From Streptomyces davaonensis JCM 4913 (GTDB lineage: Bacteria > Actinomycetota > Actinomycetes > Streptomycetales > Streptomycetaceae), in the NCBI RefSeq assembly GCF_000349325.1, contig NC_020504.1:3692053-3756052 (forward strand): a stretch of DNA of 64,000 bases, in the 5' to 3' direction. Positions within the stretch are counted from its first letter, which is position 1; every line of letters begins with the position of its first letter. Both the position numbers and the translations under genes were made by a program. Below are positions 23,383 to 32,805 of this stretch, in pieces. Below the pieces are notes generated by a model that saw nothing but the letters and a program-made list of their open reading frames with translations, made no database searches and was not told the origin of the DNA.

Positions 23383-24298
23383 AGCGGATCCTGGGGTCGA
23401 GGACGGCGTAGAGGAGATCGACGAGCAGGTTGGCGATCAGGAAGACCAGCACGAGGACGGTCACGAAGCCGACCACGGTCTGGGTGTTCTGCCGCAGGAT
23501 GCCCTGGTAGAGCTGGTAGCCCACGCCGTGGATGTTGAAGATCCGCTCGGTGACGATGGCGCCGCCCATCAGGGCGCCGATGTCGGTGCCGATGAAGGTG
23601 ACCACGGGGATCAGCGAGTTGCGCAGCAGATGCCTGGTGATCACCCGGCGCCGGGGCAGGCCCTTGGCGACGGCCGTACGGACGTAGTCGGACCGCTTGT
23701 TCTCCGCGATGGAGGTCCGGGTCAGCCGGGTGACATAGGCGAGCGAGACCGAGGCGAGGACCAGGCCCGGGACGATCAGTTCGTCGAAGTTCGCGTCGGT
23801 GGAGACCGAGGGCTTGATCCAGCCCCACTCGACGCCGAGCAGGAGCTGGAGCAGCAGACCGGTGACGAAGGTCGGCACGCTGATCACCACGAGGGTGATC
23901 AGCAGGACGCCGGTGTCGACGGGCCGGCCTCGCTTCAGGCCCGTGATCACGCCCAGGGTGATGCCGATGACGATCTCGAAGAGGATCGCCACGATCGTCA
24001 GCCGGATGGTCACCGGGAACGCCGACGCCATCAGCTCGGTGACCTCCTGCCCGTTGAACGCGGTGCCGAAGTCGCCGGTGAAGACGTTCCCCATGTACGT
24101 CAGGTATTGCTGCCACACCGGCTTGTCGAGGCCGAACTCCTTCTCCAGCTGGGCGGCCGTCGCCGGGTCGCACTGCCGGTCACCGCACAGGCCCGCGATG
24201 GGGTCGCCCATCACGTTCACCATGAGGAAGATCAGCAGCGTCGCCCCGATGAAGACCGGGATCATCTGGAGCAGGCGCCGGACGACGTACCGTCCCAT
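23375..24298 (-). CDS. oligopeptide ABC importer permease, OppB/DppB type (operon A)
   Basis: 307 residues, six membrane helices. Typical OppB opening RYVVRRLLQMIPVFIGATLL; extracellular loop GLCGDRQCDPATAAQLEKEF; coupling motif SDYVRTAVAKGLPRRRVITR followed by NSLIPVVTFIG, and C-terminal LLVDLLYAVLDPRIRYA. Begins 6 nt after the binding-protein stop. Confidence 0.9.
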   Translation of the reverse strand: MGRYVVRRLLQMIPVFIGATLLIFLMVNVMGDPIAGLCGDRQCDPATAAQLEKEFGLDKPVWQQYLTYMGNVFTGDFGTAFNGQEVTELMASAFPVTIRLTIVAILFEIVIGITLGVITGLKRGRPVDTGVLLITLVVISVPTFVTGLLLQLLLGVEWGWIKPSVSTDANFDELIVPGLVLASVSLAYVTRLTRTSIAENKRSDYVRTAVAKGLPRRRVITRHLLRNSLIPVVTFIGTDIGALMGGAIVTERIFNIHGVGYQLYQGILRQNTQTVVGFVTVLVLVFLIANLLVDLLYAVLDPRIRYA

Positions 24299-24304
24299 GG
24301 GCGC

Positions 24305-25933
24305 TCAGCCGACCTTGATCTCGTTGTAGACGGGGACGCTGAACGGGTTGAGCTTGACGTTGGACAGCCGCTCCGAGAAGCCCGCGCTGCCGTTCTGGTA
24401 CCAGAGCGGAATGGCGGCCATGTTGTCCCGGACGACCGCCTCGGCCTCCTTGAACAGATCGACCGCCTTGGCGGTGTCGGTCTCGGCGTTGGCCTGGTCG
24501 ACGAGGTCGTCGAACTCCTTGTTGGACCACTTGCCGTCGTTGGAGGAGGCGTTGGTGTAGTAGAGCGGCTGGAGGAAGTTCTGGATGAGCGGGTAGTCCA
24601 TCTGCCAGCCCGCGCGGAACGGGCCGCTCATCTTCAGGTCGGTGATCTGGCTGCGGAAGTCGGCGAAGGTGCCGACCGGGTTGCCGACGCAGGCCTTCTC
24701 GTTGTCGAGGGCGTTGTTGATGGAGTTGCAGACGGCGTCCACCCACTCCTTGTGCGAGCCCGTGTCCGCGTTGTACGTGATCTTGACCTGGCCGCCGGGG
24801 AGCCCGCCGCCCTCCTCGATGAGCTGCTTGGCCGCGGCGGGGTCGTACTCGCAGGCGTCGCCGCAGAACCCCTCCTGGAAGCCGCCCTCCTCGCCGAGCA
24901 CCGGGGAGGTCCAGTCGGTGGCCGGGGTGCGGGTCTTCTGGAAGATGGTCTCGGTGATCTGGTCGCGGTCGATGGCCCGGGAGAGTCCGGTGCGGACCTT
25001 GTCCGTCCCGGCCTTGTCCCAGTCCTCGTCGTAGAAGGGGAAGGCGAGCGTCTGGATGATGCCGGCCGGGGTGTTGAGGTAGCGGTCGCCGAGGTCGGCC
25101 TCGACGTTCTTGAGCTGGGCGGCGGGCACGTCGTCGACCAGGTCGAGGTTGCCGGCCAGCAGGTCGGTGTAGGCGGTGTTGTTGTCGGTGTAGACCTTGA
25201 GGTCGACGCCGCCGTTCTGCGCCTTGTCGTCACCCGGGTAGTCGTTCCAGGCGCGCAGGGACATCTGGGAGCCCTTGGCGTAGGAGTCGATGGTGTACGG
25301 GCCGTTGCCGACGGGCTTGCTCAGCCAGGCGTCGTGGTCGTCGAAGAACGCCTTCGGCAGCGGGGCGTAGGCGGGGTAGCCGAGGGTCTCGGGGAAGGTC
25401 GAGAACTTCTGGTTGAGCTTGACGGTGAAGGTCTTGTCGTCGACGACCTTCAGCCCGGAGAGGGTGTCGGCGGTCTGCTTGCTGCCGTCCTCCGGGTGGG
25501 TCTTGTCGTAGCCCTCGATGTAGCCGAAGAAGTACGCGTTCTTCTGGTTGTTCTTCAGGCTGGCGCCGTAGTTCCAGGCGTCCACGAACGAGCTGGCGGT
25601 GACCTTCTCGCCGTTGCTGAAGGTCCAGTCCTTGATCTTGACGGTGAAGTTCTGCGAGTCGGTCGTCTCGATGGACTCGGCGAGCATGTCCTTGGCCTCG
25701 CCGGTCTCCGGGTCGTACTTCTTCAGGCTGCGGAAGATCATGTCGAGGACCTTGCCGCCCTGCACCTCATTGGTGTTGGCGGGCTCCAGCGGGTTCTGCG
25801 GGTCGCCCCAGGAGGAGCTCAGTACGGCGCTGGTGTCGCCCCCGCTGTCTCCGTCGTCGCCGCCGCAGGCCGTCGCCGCGAGCGCTACCGCCGCCGCGCA
25901 AGCGGCCCATTTGGCGTGCGTGGCTCCACGCAT
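24305..25933 (-). CDS. oligopeptide-binding lipoprotein, family 5 SBP (operon A)
   Basis: 542 residues, extracytoplasmic peptide-binding partner of operon A, anchored by lipid. Sec lipoprotein signal MRGATHAKWAACAAAVALAA with lipobox ATAC-GG. SBP_bac_5 motifs are present: GKVLDMIFRSLKKYDPETGE, FTVKIKDWTFSNGEKVTASS, and the C-terminal FSVPVYNEIKVG. A paired-Cys loop (EGFCGDACEYDPAAAKQL) could form a disulfide. ATG 25933 follows GAGGAGG at good spacing; ATG 25948 and a frame to 26161 are less likely. First gene of operon A, transcribed from a 473-nt region shared with the divergent operon B. Order SBP-B-C-D-F differs from operons B and C. By S. coelicolor order this would be the SCO5117 to SCO5121 operon. 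Confidence 0.88.
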   Translation of the reverse strand: MRGATHAKWAACAAAVALAATACGGDDGDSGGDTSAVLSSSWGDPQNPLEPANTNEVQGGKVLDMIFRSLKKYDPETGEAKDMLAESIETTDSQNFTVKIKDWTFSNGEKVTASSFVDAWNYGASLKNNQKNAYFFGYIEGYDKTHPEDGSKQTADTLSGLKVVDDKTFTVKLNQKFSTFPETLGYPAYAPLPKAFFDDHDAWLSKPVGNGPYTIDSYAKGSQMSLRAWNDYPGDDKAQNGGVDLKVYTDNNTAYTDLLAGNLDLVDDVPAAQLKNVEADLGDRYLNTPAGIIQTLAFPFYDEDWDKAGTDKVRTGLSRAIDRDQITETIFQKTRTPATDWTSPVLGEEGGFQEGFCGDACEYDPAAAKQLIEEGGGLPGGQVKITYNADTGSHKEWVDAVCNSINNALDNEKACVGNPVGTFADFRSQITDLKMSGPFRAGWQMDYPLIQNFLQPLYYTNASSNDGKWSNKEFDDLVDQANAETDTAKAVDLFKEAEAVVRDNMAAIPLWYQNGSAGFSERLSNVKLNPFSVPVYNEIKVG

Positions 25934-26072
25934 GGAGTGCCTCCTCATGACTGCGCTGTGCCTCCAGCGCCGGAGCGCTGGACCGTTACCGGCAAATATC
26001 AAGGCAAAAGCGGCAATCCGCACTCGCACCGGACCTTTCGGGGGGTCTCGGTTACCCATTCGGACCCGCCCG

Positions 26073-26121
26073 AATGGATCTTCGATGCACCACGCAATGG
26101 ATCTTCGGCATCCGATGCCGA
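26073..26121. promoter_or_regulatory. direct repeats plus palindrome upstream of operon A
   Basis: Two copies of AATGGATCTTCG (26073-26084 and 26096-26107, 23-bp period, about two helical turns) and a perfect palindrome TCGGCAT-CCG-ATGCCGA (26105-26121) that overlaps the second repeat. They lie 140-190 nt before the operon A binding-protein gene. Probable regulator-binding site or leader structure; the regulator is unknown. Confidence 0.5.
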
Positions 26122-26406
26122 ACCGTTGGATTAGGACCCCCTGATGTACGCATTTCGGCACACCACCGTCCGCATAACGAACTCCTTGACCGATTAGTCC
26201 AGTTGGTCCGAGTCAAGGCACAACTCGATCACATTGGGCTACCCGCGTAGCTACGGAACAGTCAAGACAGAGCAAAGAAAGTAAAGAGGCAACCAAGTCG
26301 ACCGAGAATTTATTGACCTTGAATGAATTGCGTTGAAAAAGTCCGGCGTAGCCCGTAGGGAGCGCCCTGCGGAGTCATTCAGACCCTCCCTTGGGCCAGG
26401 AGCACC
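26122..26406. promoter_or_regulatory. A/T-rich divergent promoter region of operons A and B
   Basis: The remainder of the 473-nt gap is clearly A/T-richer than the genome average, especially 26256-26340 (contains TTATTGACC and GAATGAATTGCGTTG). Operon B has AGGAG 6 nt before its ATG. TTGACC at 26312 resembles a -35 but I could not place a good -10, so no promoter is claimed. Confidence 0.45.
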
Positions 26407-27435
26407 ATGACCCCCCCAACTCCATCAGCGGCTGCCCCGCTTGAGGCGACCGACGAGAGCGTCGAGAAGTCGATCACTTCTGACGCCCCGAAGGTGAACG
26501 AGAGCCGGTCTCCCGGGCAGCTGGCCTGGCGCCGGTTCAAGCGGGACCGCGCGGGCGTCATTTCGGCCTGCATCGTGATCTTCTTCTTCGTGATCGCGCT
26601 GTGCGCCCCGCTGATAGCCAAGCTGTACGGGAAGGATCCGTACACGACGTACGGGCTCTCGAACCCGATGCTGCTGGGCGACAACGGCCTCCCCGTGAAG
26701 CCGAACGGCGGCATCGACAGCGAGTTCTGGTTCGGCATCGAACCGCAACTCGGCCGGGACCTCTTCACCTTCCTGCTCTACGCGATCCGCAACTCGCTGC
26801 TCATCGCCACGGCCATCACGCTCCTCGTGGTGATCATCGGCGTGGCGGTCGGTGTCACCGCCGGCTATGTGGGCGGCAAGACGGATTGGTTCATCGGCCG
26901 GGTCATCGACATCCTGCTGGCGTTCCCCTCGCAGCTCTTCTTCGTGGCCTTCACCCCTGTGGTGCTCGCCCTGTTCGTGTCCGCCGACGAGAACACACCG
27001 GTCTGGCTCACCGTCGTCTGCCTGATCGGACTGCTCACCGTCTTCGGCTGGGCCTCCATCGCCCGATTGCTGCGCGGCCAGGTACTGGCCCTGCGTGAAC
27101 GGGAGTTCGTGGAGGCCGCCAAGGTCACGGGCGCGTCTCCGGCGCGCATCATCTTCAAGGAGCTGCTGCCCAACCTCTGGACCCCCATCCTGATCCAGGC
27201 AACTCTCAACCTCCCGCTGATGGTCACCACGGAGGCAGGTCTTGCCTTCCTCGGCGTGGGCATCTCGGATCCGACCCCGGACTGGGGCGTCATGATCGGA
27301 CGCGCCGCCCAGGTCTATCAGGACGACATCACCTTCCTGCTCTTCCCGGGCCTCGCGATGGTGATCTTCGTCCTGGCGTTCAACCTGCTCGGCGACTCGG
27401 TGCGCGACGCGCTCGACCCGAAGACCAAGCGCTGA
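26407..27435 (+). CDS. oligopeptide ABC importer permease, OppC type (operon B, BldKA-like)
   Basis: 342 residues. After a 40-residue acidic cytoplasmic tail, SPGQLAWRRFKRDRAGVISA leads into helix 1; long external loop with PNGGIDSEFWFGIEPQLGRD; coupling motif EFVEAAKVTGASPARIIFKE followed by LLPNLWTP; C-terminal LLGDSVRDALDPKTKR. Closely parallel to the operon C OppC (39367-40416), sharing segments such as APLIAKLYGK, ALREREF and AFNLLGDSVRDA. First gene of the plus-strand operon. Confidence 0.9.
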   Translation: MTPPTPSAAAPLEATDESVEKSITSDAPKVNESRSPGQLAWRRFKRDRAGVISACIVIFFFVIALCAPLIAKLYGKDPYTTYGLSNPMLLGDNGLPVKPNGGIDSEFWFGIEPQLGRDLFTFLLYAIRNSLLIATAITLLVVIIGVAVGVTAGYVGGKTDWFIGRVIDILLAFPSQLFFVAFTPVVLALFVSADENTPVWLTVVCLIGLLTVFGWASIARLLRGQVLALREREFVEAAKVTGASPARIIFKELLPNLWTPILIQATLNLPLMVTTEAGLAFLGVGISDPTPDWGVMIGRAAQVYQDDITFLLFPGLAMVIFVLAFNLLGDSVRDALDPKTKR

Positions 27436-27518
27436 CTCTCCGGCCCTTTTCAGGACCGCGGCAAAGGTGCCGGGGTGCCGGATCCCTCTCAACACACTCA
27501 TTTCGAAGGCAGGATGCG

Positions 27519-29285
27519 ATGTCCTTCTCGCGTAGAAACTTCCTGATAGCCACCGGTGTCGTGGCGGCGTCGAGCTCCGTGCTGTCCGCGTGCAGCAGCG
27601 GCGACTCCACCTCCAACTCCGGCAAGGGCGGGAAGGCCGAGGCCGCCAAGGCCAACGCGACCACGGTCAAGATCGGTACCGCCGAGGACTCCAAGGGCCC
27701 GGCCCCCGAGGTCTCCGGTGCGAAGAAGGGCGGCACCGTCCGCCTGCTGAACGACGACGACTTCTCGCACCTCGACCCGCAGCGCATCTACTACGCCTGG
27801 AACTCCCTCGCGGCGGTCGTCCTCTCCCGCACGCTGACCGGCTACAAGATCGCCGACGACGGCTCCATGACGCTGGTCGGTGACCTCGCCACCGACACGG
27901 GCAAGATGGAGGACGGCGGCAAGAAGTGGACCTTCACGCTGAAGGACGGCGTGAAGTGGGAGGACGGCTCCGACGTCACCGTCGACGATGTCCGCCACGG
28001 TATCGAGCGTGCCTTCGCCGACTACATCACCGAAGGCGCCTTCTACGTCCAGACCTGGCTGACCGGCTCGGCGGACTACCGCAAGTCGTACTCGGGGCCG
28101 TACAAGAACAAGCACCTGAAGTCGATCGAGACGAGCGGGAAGTCCATCACCTTCCACCTCTCCGAGGCCCGTCCTGACTTCAACTACGTCGTCGCGATGC
28201 ACTCCTACGCGCCGACCCCGGTGAAGAAGGACACGAAGCAGGACTACGACAAGAAGCCTGTCTCCAACGGTCCTTACAAGATCAAGTCCCACACCACCGA
28301 CAAGTCGATGGTCCTCGTGCGCAACGAGAACTGGGACCCGGCGACGGACCCGATCCGCAACGCCTACCCGGACCAGTTCGACTTCACCTTCGGAGTCGAG
28401 CAGCTGACGGCCATCGACCGTCTGCTGGCCGACGCGGGTGACGACCAGTACGCCGTCTCCTGGCGCACCATCCCGCAGGAGCGTCTCCAGAAGGCCCAGA
28501 CCGAGGCCAAGGACCGCGTCTTCTCGGAGCTCGGCAGCGGTGTCTCCTGCTACTGGATCAACACCAGCCGGGTGACGGACAAGGCCGTCCGCGAGGCCCT
28601 CATCAAGGCCTGGCCGACCGAGGCGATCCGTCGTCTCCAGGGTGGCGAGGTCCGGGGTGACTACGCGACCGGCATCATGAGCCCGCTCGTCGCCGGCTAC
28701 GAGTCGCAGGACGTGTGGGGCAAGCTGAAGAACCCGGCGGGCGACCCGGCTGCCGCGAAGAAGGTCCTGGAGAAGGCCGGCAAGGCCGGCTACAAGGTCG
28801 TCTACGCGTACCAGCAGGACGACACCCAGTCGAAGATCAAGGTCGTCATCGAGAACGCCCTCAAGGCCGCCGGCTTCGAGGTCGTCACCAAGGGCATCGA
28901 CTCCACGACCTGGTACGACCAGGTCGGCAAGCTGGACAACCAGTACGACGTGTACTGGGGTGGCTGGTCCTCCGACTGGCCGACCGGTTACTCCGTGTTC
29001 CAGCCGCTCTTCGACAGCGCCAACGTCGTGGACCAGGGCCAGAACTACTCGCACCTGAAGGACGACGCCGTCGACGCCGCCATCAAGGCCGCGACCGCCG
29101 AGGTCGACCAGGACAAGGCCAACAAGATGTGGGCGGCGCTGGACAAGCAGGTCACCGAGACCGGCGCGTTCATCCCCGACGTCTACATGCGTCGCATCTA
29201 CATGCACGGCTCGAAGCTCGGCAACGTGAAGATGGACCCGAACTTCGACGGCTGCATGCTCTACAAGCTGTACGTCAAGGCCTGA
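27519..29285 (+). CDS. oligopeptide-binding lipoprotein with Tat signal (operon B)
   Basis: 588 residues. The signal peptide has a twin-arginine motif, SRRNFLIATGVVAASSSV, and lipobox LSAC-SSG (Cys25), so export is probably by Tat, unlike the Sec signals of the other binding proteins here. Mature protein is SBP_bac_5: GGTVRLLNDDDFSHLDPQRI, WTFTLKDGVKWEDGSDVTVD, KAWPTEAIRRLQGG, and a tryptophan-rich WGGWSSDWPTGYSVFQP pocket segment near residue 490. Ribosome site GAAGGCAGG. Followed by a strong hairpin before the next gene. Diverged strongly from the operon C binding protein, so a different peptide range is likely. Confidence 0.9.
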   Translation: MSFSRRNFLIATGVVAASSSVLSACSSGDSTSNSGKGGKAEAAKANATTVKIGTAEDSKGPAPEVSGAKKGGTVRLLNDDDFSHLDPQRIYYAWNSLAAVVLSRTLTGYKIADDGSMTLVGDLATDTGKMEDGGKKWTFTLKDGVKWEDGSDVTVDDVRHGIERAFADYITEGAFYVQTWLTGSADYRKSYSGPYKNKHLKSIETSGKSITFHLSEARPDFNYVVAMHSYAPTPVKKDTKQDYDKKPVSNGPYKIKSHTTDKSMVLVRNENWDPATDPIRNAYPDQFDFTFGVEQLTAIDRLLADAGDDQYAVSWRTIPQERLQKAQTEAKDRVFSELGSGVSCYWINTSRVTDKAVREALIKAWPTEAIRRLQGGEVRGDYATGIMSPLVAGYESQDVWGKLKNPAGDPAAAKKVLEKAGKAGYKVVYAYQQDDTQSKIKVVIENALKAAGFEVVTKGIDSTTWYDQVGKLDNQYDVYWGGWSSDWPTGYSVFQPLFDSANVVDQGQNYSHLKDDAVDAAIKAATAEVDQDKANKMWAALDKQVTETGAFIPDVYMRRIYMHGSKLGNVKMDPNFDGCMLYKLYVKA

Positions 29286-29298
29286 TCCACACCTGAGA

Positions 29299-29327
29299 GG
29301 TGGGGCGGTCCCCGGGACCGCCCCACC
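29299..29327 (+). terminator. strong hairpin between binding-protein and permease genes (operon B)
   Basis: GGTGGGGCGGTCC pairs with GGACCGCCCCACC (loop CCG), 14 nt after the binding-protein stop and 80 nt before the OppB start. No T-run. It is likely to attenuate readthrough or protect the upstream transcript. The same position in operon C has one too. Confidence 0.7.
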
Positions 29328-29407
29328 CTCGGCTCGTCCACCGTGGCCTCCGGTCACCCCGGTCCGGCCTCTCCTTACGACGGCCCTCCCAGGAAAGCCA
29401 CCACCCC

Positions 29408-30388
29408 ATGCTTCGCTTCCTAGTCCGCCGGCTCCTCGGCGCCGTGATCACGCTGCTGATCATCAGCGCGGTCACGTTCATGCTCTTCTACGCGGTGCCG
29501 CGCGATCCGGCCCGCATCGCCTGCGGCAAGATCTGTACTCCGGAGACGCTGGAGCTGATCAAGCACAACATGGGGATCGCGGACCCGGTGCCGGTGCAGT
29601 TCTGGAACTGGCTCACGGGCATCTTCCTCGGCCGCGACTACCCGGGCTTCGGCCACTGCGACGCGCCGTGCCTGGGCTACTCGTTCGTCAACCGTGAGCC
29701 CGTCCTCGACACCATCCTGGACCGGTTCCCGACGACGTTCTCCCTGTTCATCGGCTCGTCCGTGGTGTTCCTGGTGTTCGGCGTCGGCACCGGCATGATC
29801 GCCGCGCTGAAGCAGGGCAAGCCGATGGACAAGATCGCCAGCAGCGCCTCGCTCATCGCCTCGTCGATGCAGATCTACTTCGTGGGCACGCTGGCCCTGT
29901 ACTTCTTCGTCTACCAGTGGCAGATCCTGGACCAGCCCGGGTACACGCCCTTCTCCGACAACCCGGGCAAGTGGTTCAGCGGGCTCCTGCTGCCCTGGCT
30001 GATCCTGGCGTTGATCTTCACCGCCAACTACACCCGTATGACGCGCTCCCAGATGGTCGAGCAGCTCAACGAGGACTACGTCCGCACGGCCCGGGCCAAG
30101 GGCCTGTCCGGTCCGAACGTGTTCTTCCGGTTCGCCTGGCGCGGTGCGATGGGCCCGATCGTCACCATCTTCGGTGTCGACGTCGGTGTGCTGCTCGGCG
30201 GCGGCATGATCACCGAGAAGACCTTCAGCATCCAGGGCATCGGCCTGCTCTCCGTCAAGTCCGTGCAGACCAACGACCTGCCCATGCTGCTCGGCATCAT
30301 GGTCCTGACGGCCGGCTTCGTCGTGCTCGCCAACATCGTGGTCGACGCCTGCTACGCCCTCATCGACCCGCGCATCAGGCTCGCCTGA
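29408..30388 (+). CDS. oligopeptide ABC importer permease, OppB type (operon B, BldKC-like)
   Basis: 326 residues from ATG 29408 (AGGAAAG upstream); the frame upstream to 29300 runs through the hairpin and is not coding. Starts MLRFLVRRLLGAVITLLIIS. Extracellular loop with two cysteine pairs, IACGKICTPETL and GHCDAPCLGYSF, a hallmark shared with the operon C homologue. Coupling motif EDYVRTARAKGLSGPNVFFR, then WRGAMGPIVTIFG and C-terminal VVDACYALIDPRIRLA. Exactly the same length as the operon C OppB. Confidence 0.9.
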   Translation: MLRFLVRRLLGAVITLLIISAVTFMLFYAVPRDPARIACGKICTPETLELIKHNMGIADPVPVQFWNWLTGIFLGRDYPGFGHCDAPCLGYSFVNREPVLDTILDRFPTTFSLFIGSSVVFLVFGVGTGMIAALKQGKPMDKIASSASLIASSMQIYFVGTLALYFFVYQWQILDQPGYTPFSDNPGKWFSGLLLPWLILALIFTANYTRMTRSQMVEQLNEDYVRTARAKGLSGPNVFFRFAWRGAMGPIVTIFGVDVGVLLGGGMITEKTFSIQGIGLLSVKSVQTNDLPMLLGIMVLTAGFVVLANIVVDACYALIDPRIRLA

Positions 30389-30436
30389 CCCTCGCCCCCA
30401 CCAGCTACCCCGCATCACCCCTCCTGGAGCGTCCCC

Positions 30437-31474
30437 GTGACGAGCACCGAACAGCAGCCCTTCCTGTCCATCAAGGACCTGAAGGTGCACTTCTCGACCG
30501 AGGACGGCATCGTCAAGGCCGTCGACGGTCTGTCCTTCGACCTCGTACGCGGCAAGACGCTGGGCATCGTGGGTGAGTCGGGGTCCGGCAAGTCGGTCAC
30601 CAACCTGACCATCCTGGGTCTGCACAACCCGGACAGCACCAAGGTCGAGGGCTCGATCACCCTCGACGGCCAGGAGCTGAACGGGGCGCCGGAGAAGACC
30701 CTGGAGAAGCTCCGCGGCAACAAGATGTCGATGATCTTCCAGGACGCGCTGACCTCGCTGTCGCCGTACCACACCATCGGCAAGCAGATCGGCGAGACGT
30801 ACCGCAAGCACACGGGCTGCTCCAAGCAGCAGGCGCGGGCGCGGGCGATCGAGATGCTGACCCGGGTCGGCATCCCGCAGCCGGAGGTGCGGGTGGACGA
30901 CTACCCGCACCAGTTCTCCGGCGGTATGCGCCAGCGCGCGATGATCGCCATGGCCCTGGTCTGCGACCCCGAGCTGCTGATCGCCGACGAGCCGACCACC
31001 GCACTGGACGTGACCGTGCAGGCCCAGATCATGGACCTGCTCAAGGACCTCCAGCGGGAGTTCGGCACCGCGATCATCTTCATCACGCACGACCTGGGCG
31101 TGATCGCCGACATCGCCGACGACGTGCTGGTGATGTACGGCGGGCGCTGTGTGGAGCGCGGCACCAAGAAGGAGGTGCTGAGCAACCCTCAGCACCCCTA
31201 CACCTGGGGCCTGCTCGGCTCCATGCCGAGCCTGGACCACCCGGTCGACGTGCCCCTCAACCCGATCCCGGGTGCGCCGCCGTCGCTGCTGAACCCGCCG
31301 TCGGGCTGCCGCTTCCACCCGCGATGCGCCTTCACCGAGAAGGTCGAGGGCGGGCTGTGCTCGTCCGAGCGGCCGCTCCTGGAGATCGTCGACGGCCGTG
31401 GCTCCGCCTGCCACCTGACCGACGAGCAGCGCCGCGACTTCTTCACCGACCTGGCCGGCAGCGCGGCCAACTGA
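30437..31474 (+). CDS. oligopeptide ABC importer ATPase, OppD type (operon B, BldKD-like)
   Basis: 345 residues, GTG start. Walker [26 protein letters not shown], signature [19 protein letters not shown], Walker [14 protein letters not shown], His in [15 protein letters not shown]-terminal HPY cysteines in [20 protein letters not shown] and [10 protein letters not shown]. It shares the unusual [13 protein letters not shown] helix with the operon C OppD, supporting their paralogy. Confidence 0.9.
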   Translation: MTSTEQQPFLSIKDLKVHFSTEDGIVKAVDGLSFDLVRGKTLGIVGESGSGKSVTNLTILGLHNPDSTKVEGSITLDGQELNGAPEKTLEKLRGNKMSMIFQDALTSLSPYHTIGKQIGETYRKHTGCSKQQARARAIEMLTRVGIPQPEVRVDDYPHQFSGGMRQRAMIAMALVCDPELLIADEPTTALDVTVQAQIMDLLKDLQREFGTAIIFITHDLGVIADIADDVLVMYGGRCVERGTKKEVLSNPQHPYTWGLLGSMPSLDHPVDVPLNPIPGAPPSLLNPPSGCRFHPRCAFTEKVEGGLCSSERPLLEIVDGRGSACHLTDEQRRDFFTDLAGSAAN

Positions 31475-31500
31475 CGTACAAGAGACGGGATTTCACCACC

Positions 31501-32547
31501 ATGAGCAACACCTCCCCCCTCCTGGACGTCTCCGGGCTGACCAAACACTTCCCGATCAAGGGCGGTTTCCCGATCCGTCGCACCGTCGGCGCCGTCCAGG
31601 CCGTCGACGGGCTCGACTTCCAGGTCAACGAGGGTGAGAGCCTCGGTCTGGTCGGCGAGTCGGGCTGCGGCAAGTCGACGACGGGTCGCCTCATCACCCG
31701 CCTGCTGGAGCCCACGGCGGGCACGATCTCCTACCGCGGGCAGGACATCACCCACGCCAACCGCAAGCAGTTGGCGCCGGTCCGCTCCGAGATCCAGATG
31801 ATCTTCCAGGACCCGTACGCCTCGCTGAACCCGCGGCACACGGTCGGCAAGATCATCTCGGGTCCGATGGAGATCAACGGCATCAACCCGGAGGGCGGCC
31901 GCGAGAAGCGCGTGCGCGAACTCCTGGAGATCGTCGGTCTGAACCCCGAGCACTACAACCGCTTCCCGCACGAGTTCTCCGGCGGCCAGCGTCAGCGCAT
32001 CGGCGTCGCCCGCGCGCTCGCCCTGGAGCCCAAGCTGATCGTCGCCGACGAGCCGGTCTCCGCGCTCGACGTCTCGATCCAGGCCCAGGTAGTGAACCTG
32101 CTCCAGAAGGTGCAGCGGGAACTCGGCATCGCGTTCGTCTTCATCGCCCACGACCTCGCCGTCGTACGGCACTTCTCGCAGCGCGTCGCGGTCATGTACC
32201 TGGGTAAGATCGTCGAGATCGCCGACCGCGATGACCTGTACGACAACCCGCGCCACCCCTACACGCGGGCCCTGCTGTCCGCCGTCCCCGAAGCGACGGT
32301 GGACGACACGCCCGCCCGCGAGCGCATCCGCCTGACCGGCGACGTGCCCTCCCCGATCAACCCGCCCTCCGGCTGCCGCTTCCGCACCCGCTGCTGGAAG
32401 GCGACGGAGAAGTGCGCCACCGAGGCGCCGCCGCTGGTCCAGGTCGAGGGCAACAAGCCGGGCCACCTGACCGCCTGCCACTACCCGGAGATGGAGGGAA
32501 CCATTCCGGCTCCCCGTCTCTCCAAGGACCCTGAGGTGGCGTCCTGA
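31501..32547 (+). CDS. oligopeptide ABC importer ATPase, OppF type (operon B, BldKE-like)
   Basis: 348 residues, ATG 31501. Walker [32 protein letters not shown], signature [19 protein letters not shown], Walker [15 protein letters not shown], His in [16 protein letters not shown]-terminal cysteines [15 protein letters not shown] and ACHYPE. Much of residues 125-225 is identical to the operon C OppF, although the DNA differs at synonymous sites. Last gene of operon B; the terminator at 32636 follows. Confidence 0.9.
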   Translation: MSNTSPLLDVSGLTKHFPIKGGFPIRRTVGAVQAVDGLDFQVNEGESLGLVGESGCGKSTTGRLITRLLEPTAGTISYRGQDITHANRKQLAPVRSEIQMIFQDPYASLNPRHTVGKIISGPMEINGINPEGGREKRVRELLEIVGLNPEHYNRFPHEFSGGQRQRIGVARALALEPKLIVADEPVSALDVSIQAQVVNLLQKVQRELGIAFVFIAHDLAVVRHFSQRVAVMYLGKIVEIADRDDLYDNPRHPYTRALLSAVPEATVDDTPARERIRLTGDVPSPINPPSGCRFRTRCWKATEKCATEAPPLVQVEGNKPGHLTACHYPEMEGTIPAPRLSKDPEVAS

Positions 32548-32635
32548 CACACCCCTTTTCGTCAGGCGCCGCCCTTGGAACGGACTTTCACCGGCCCATT
32601 GACCCGAGCCCATGAGTGTCCGCTCCCAGGGGAGC

Positions 32636-32666
32636 GAGGGCCCGTGCCTCCCCGGCACGGGCCCTC
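32636..32666. terminator. bidirectional terminator after operon B
   Basis: Perfect 13-bp stem GAGGGCCCGTGCC / GGCACGGGCCCTC, TCCCC loop, followed by TTCC. It was probably shared by the convergent operons B and C before the IS inserted between it and operon C. Confidence 0.88.
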
Positions 32667-32690
32667 TTCCGTTACCTGTTGTTCGTTGCC

Positions 32691-32710
32691 CTAGTAGGGC
32701 TTGGTCAGGT
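32691..32710 (+). repeat. left inverted end of the IS (CTAG duplication plus 16-bp IR)
   Basis: CTAGTAGGGCTTGGTCAGGT; perfect complement of 34121-34140. Confidence 0.93.
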
Positions 32711-32805
32711 TCGTATGGGTGTGGGTATGTCCCGGTGGCAGGTGGGGCAGGCGCCGGCCCAAAGGGCGAGGAGTGTCTGTAGCTCGCGGACGACTTGGTA
32801 GAGGC

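Noticed and set aside
26312..26340. Sigma-70-type promoter TTGACC in the operon A/B gap
   Set aside because: No -10 hexamer at 16-18 nt; only the A/T-rich character is reported.
31900..32120. Recent gene conversion between the two OppF genes
   Set aside because: Proteins are almost identical here but the DNA differs at many synonymous positions, with only one identical run of about 48 nt, so purifying selection explains it better.
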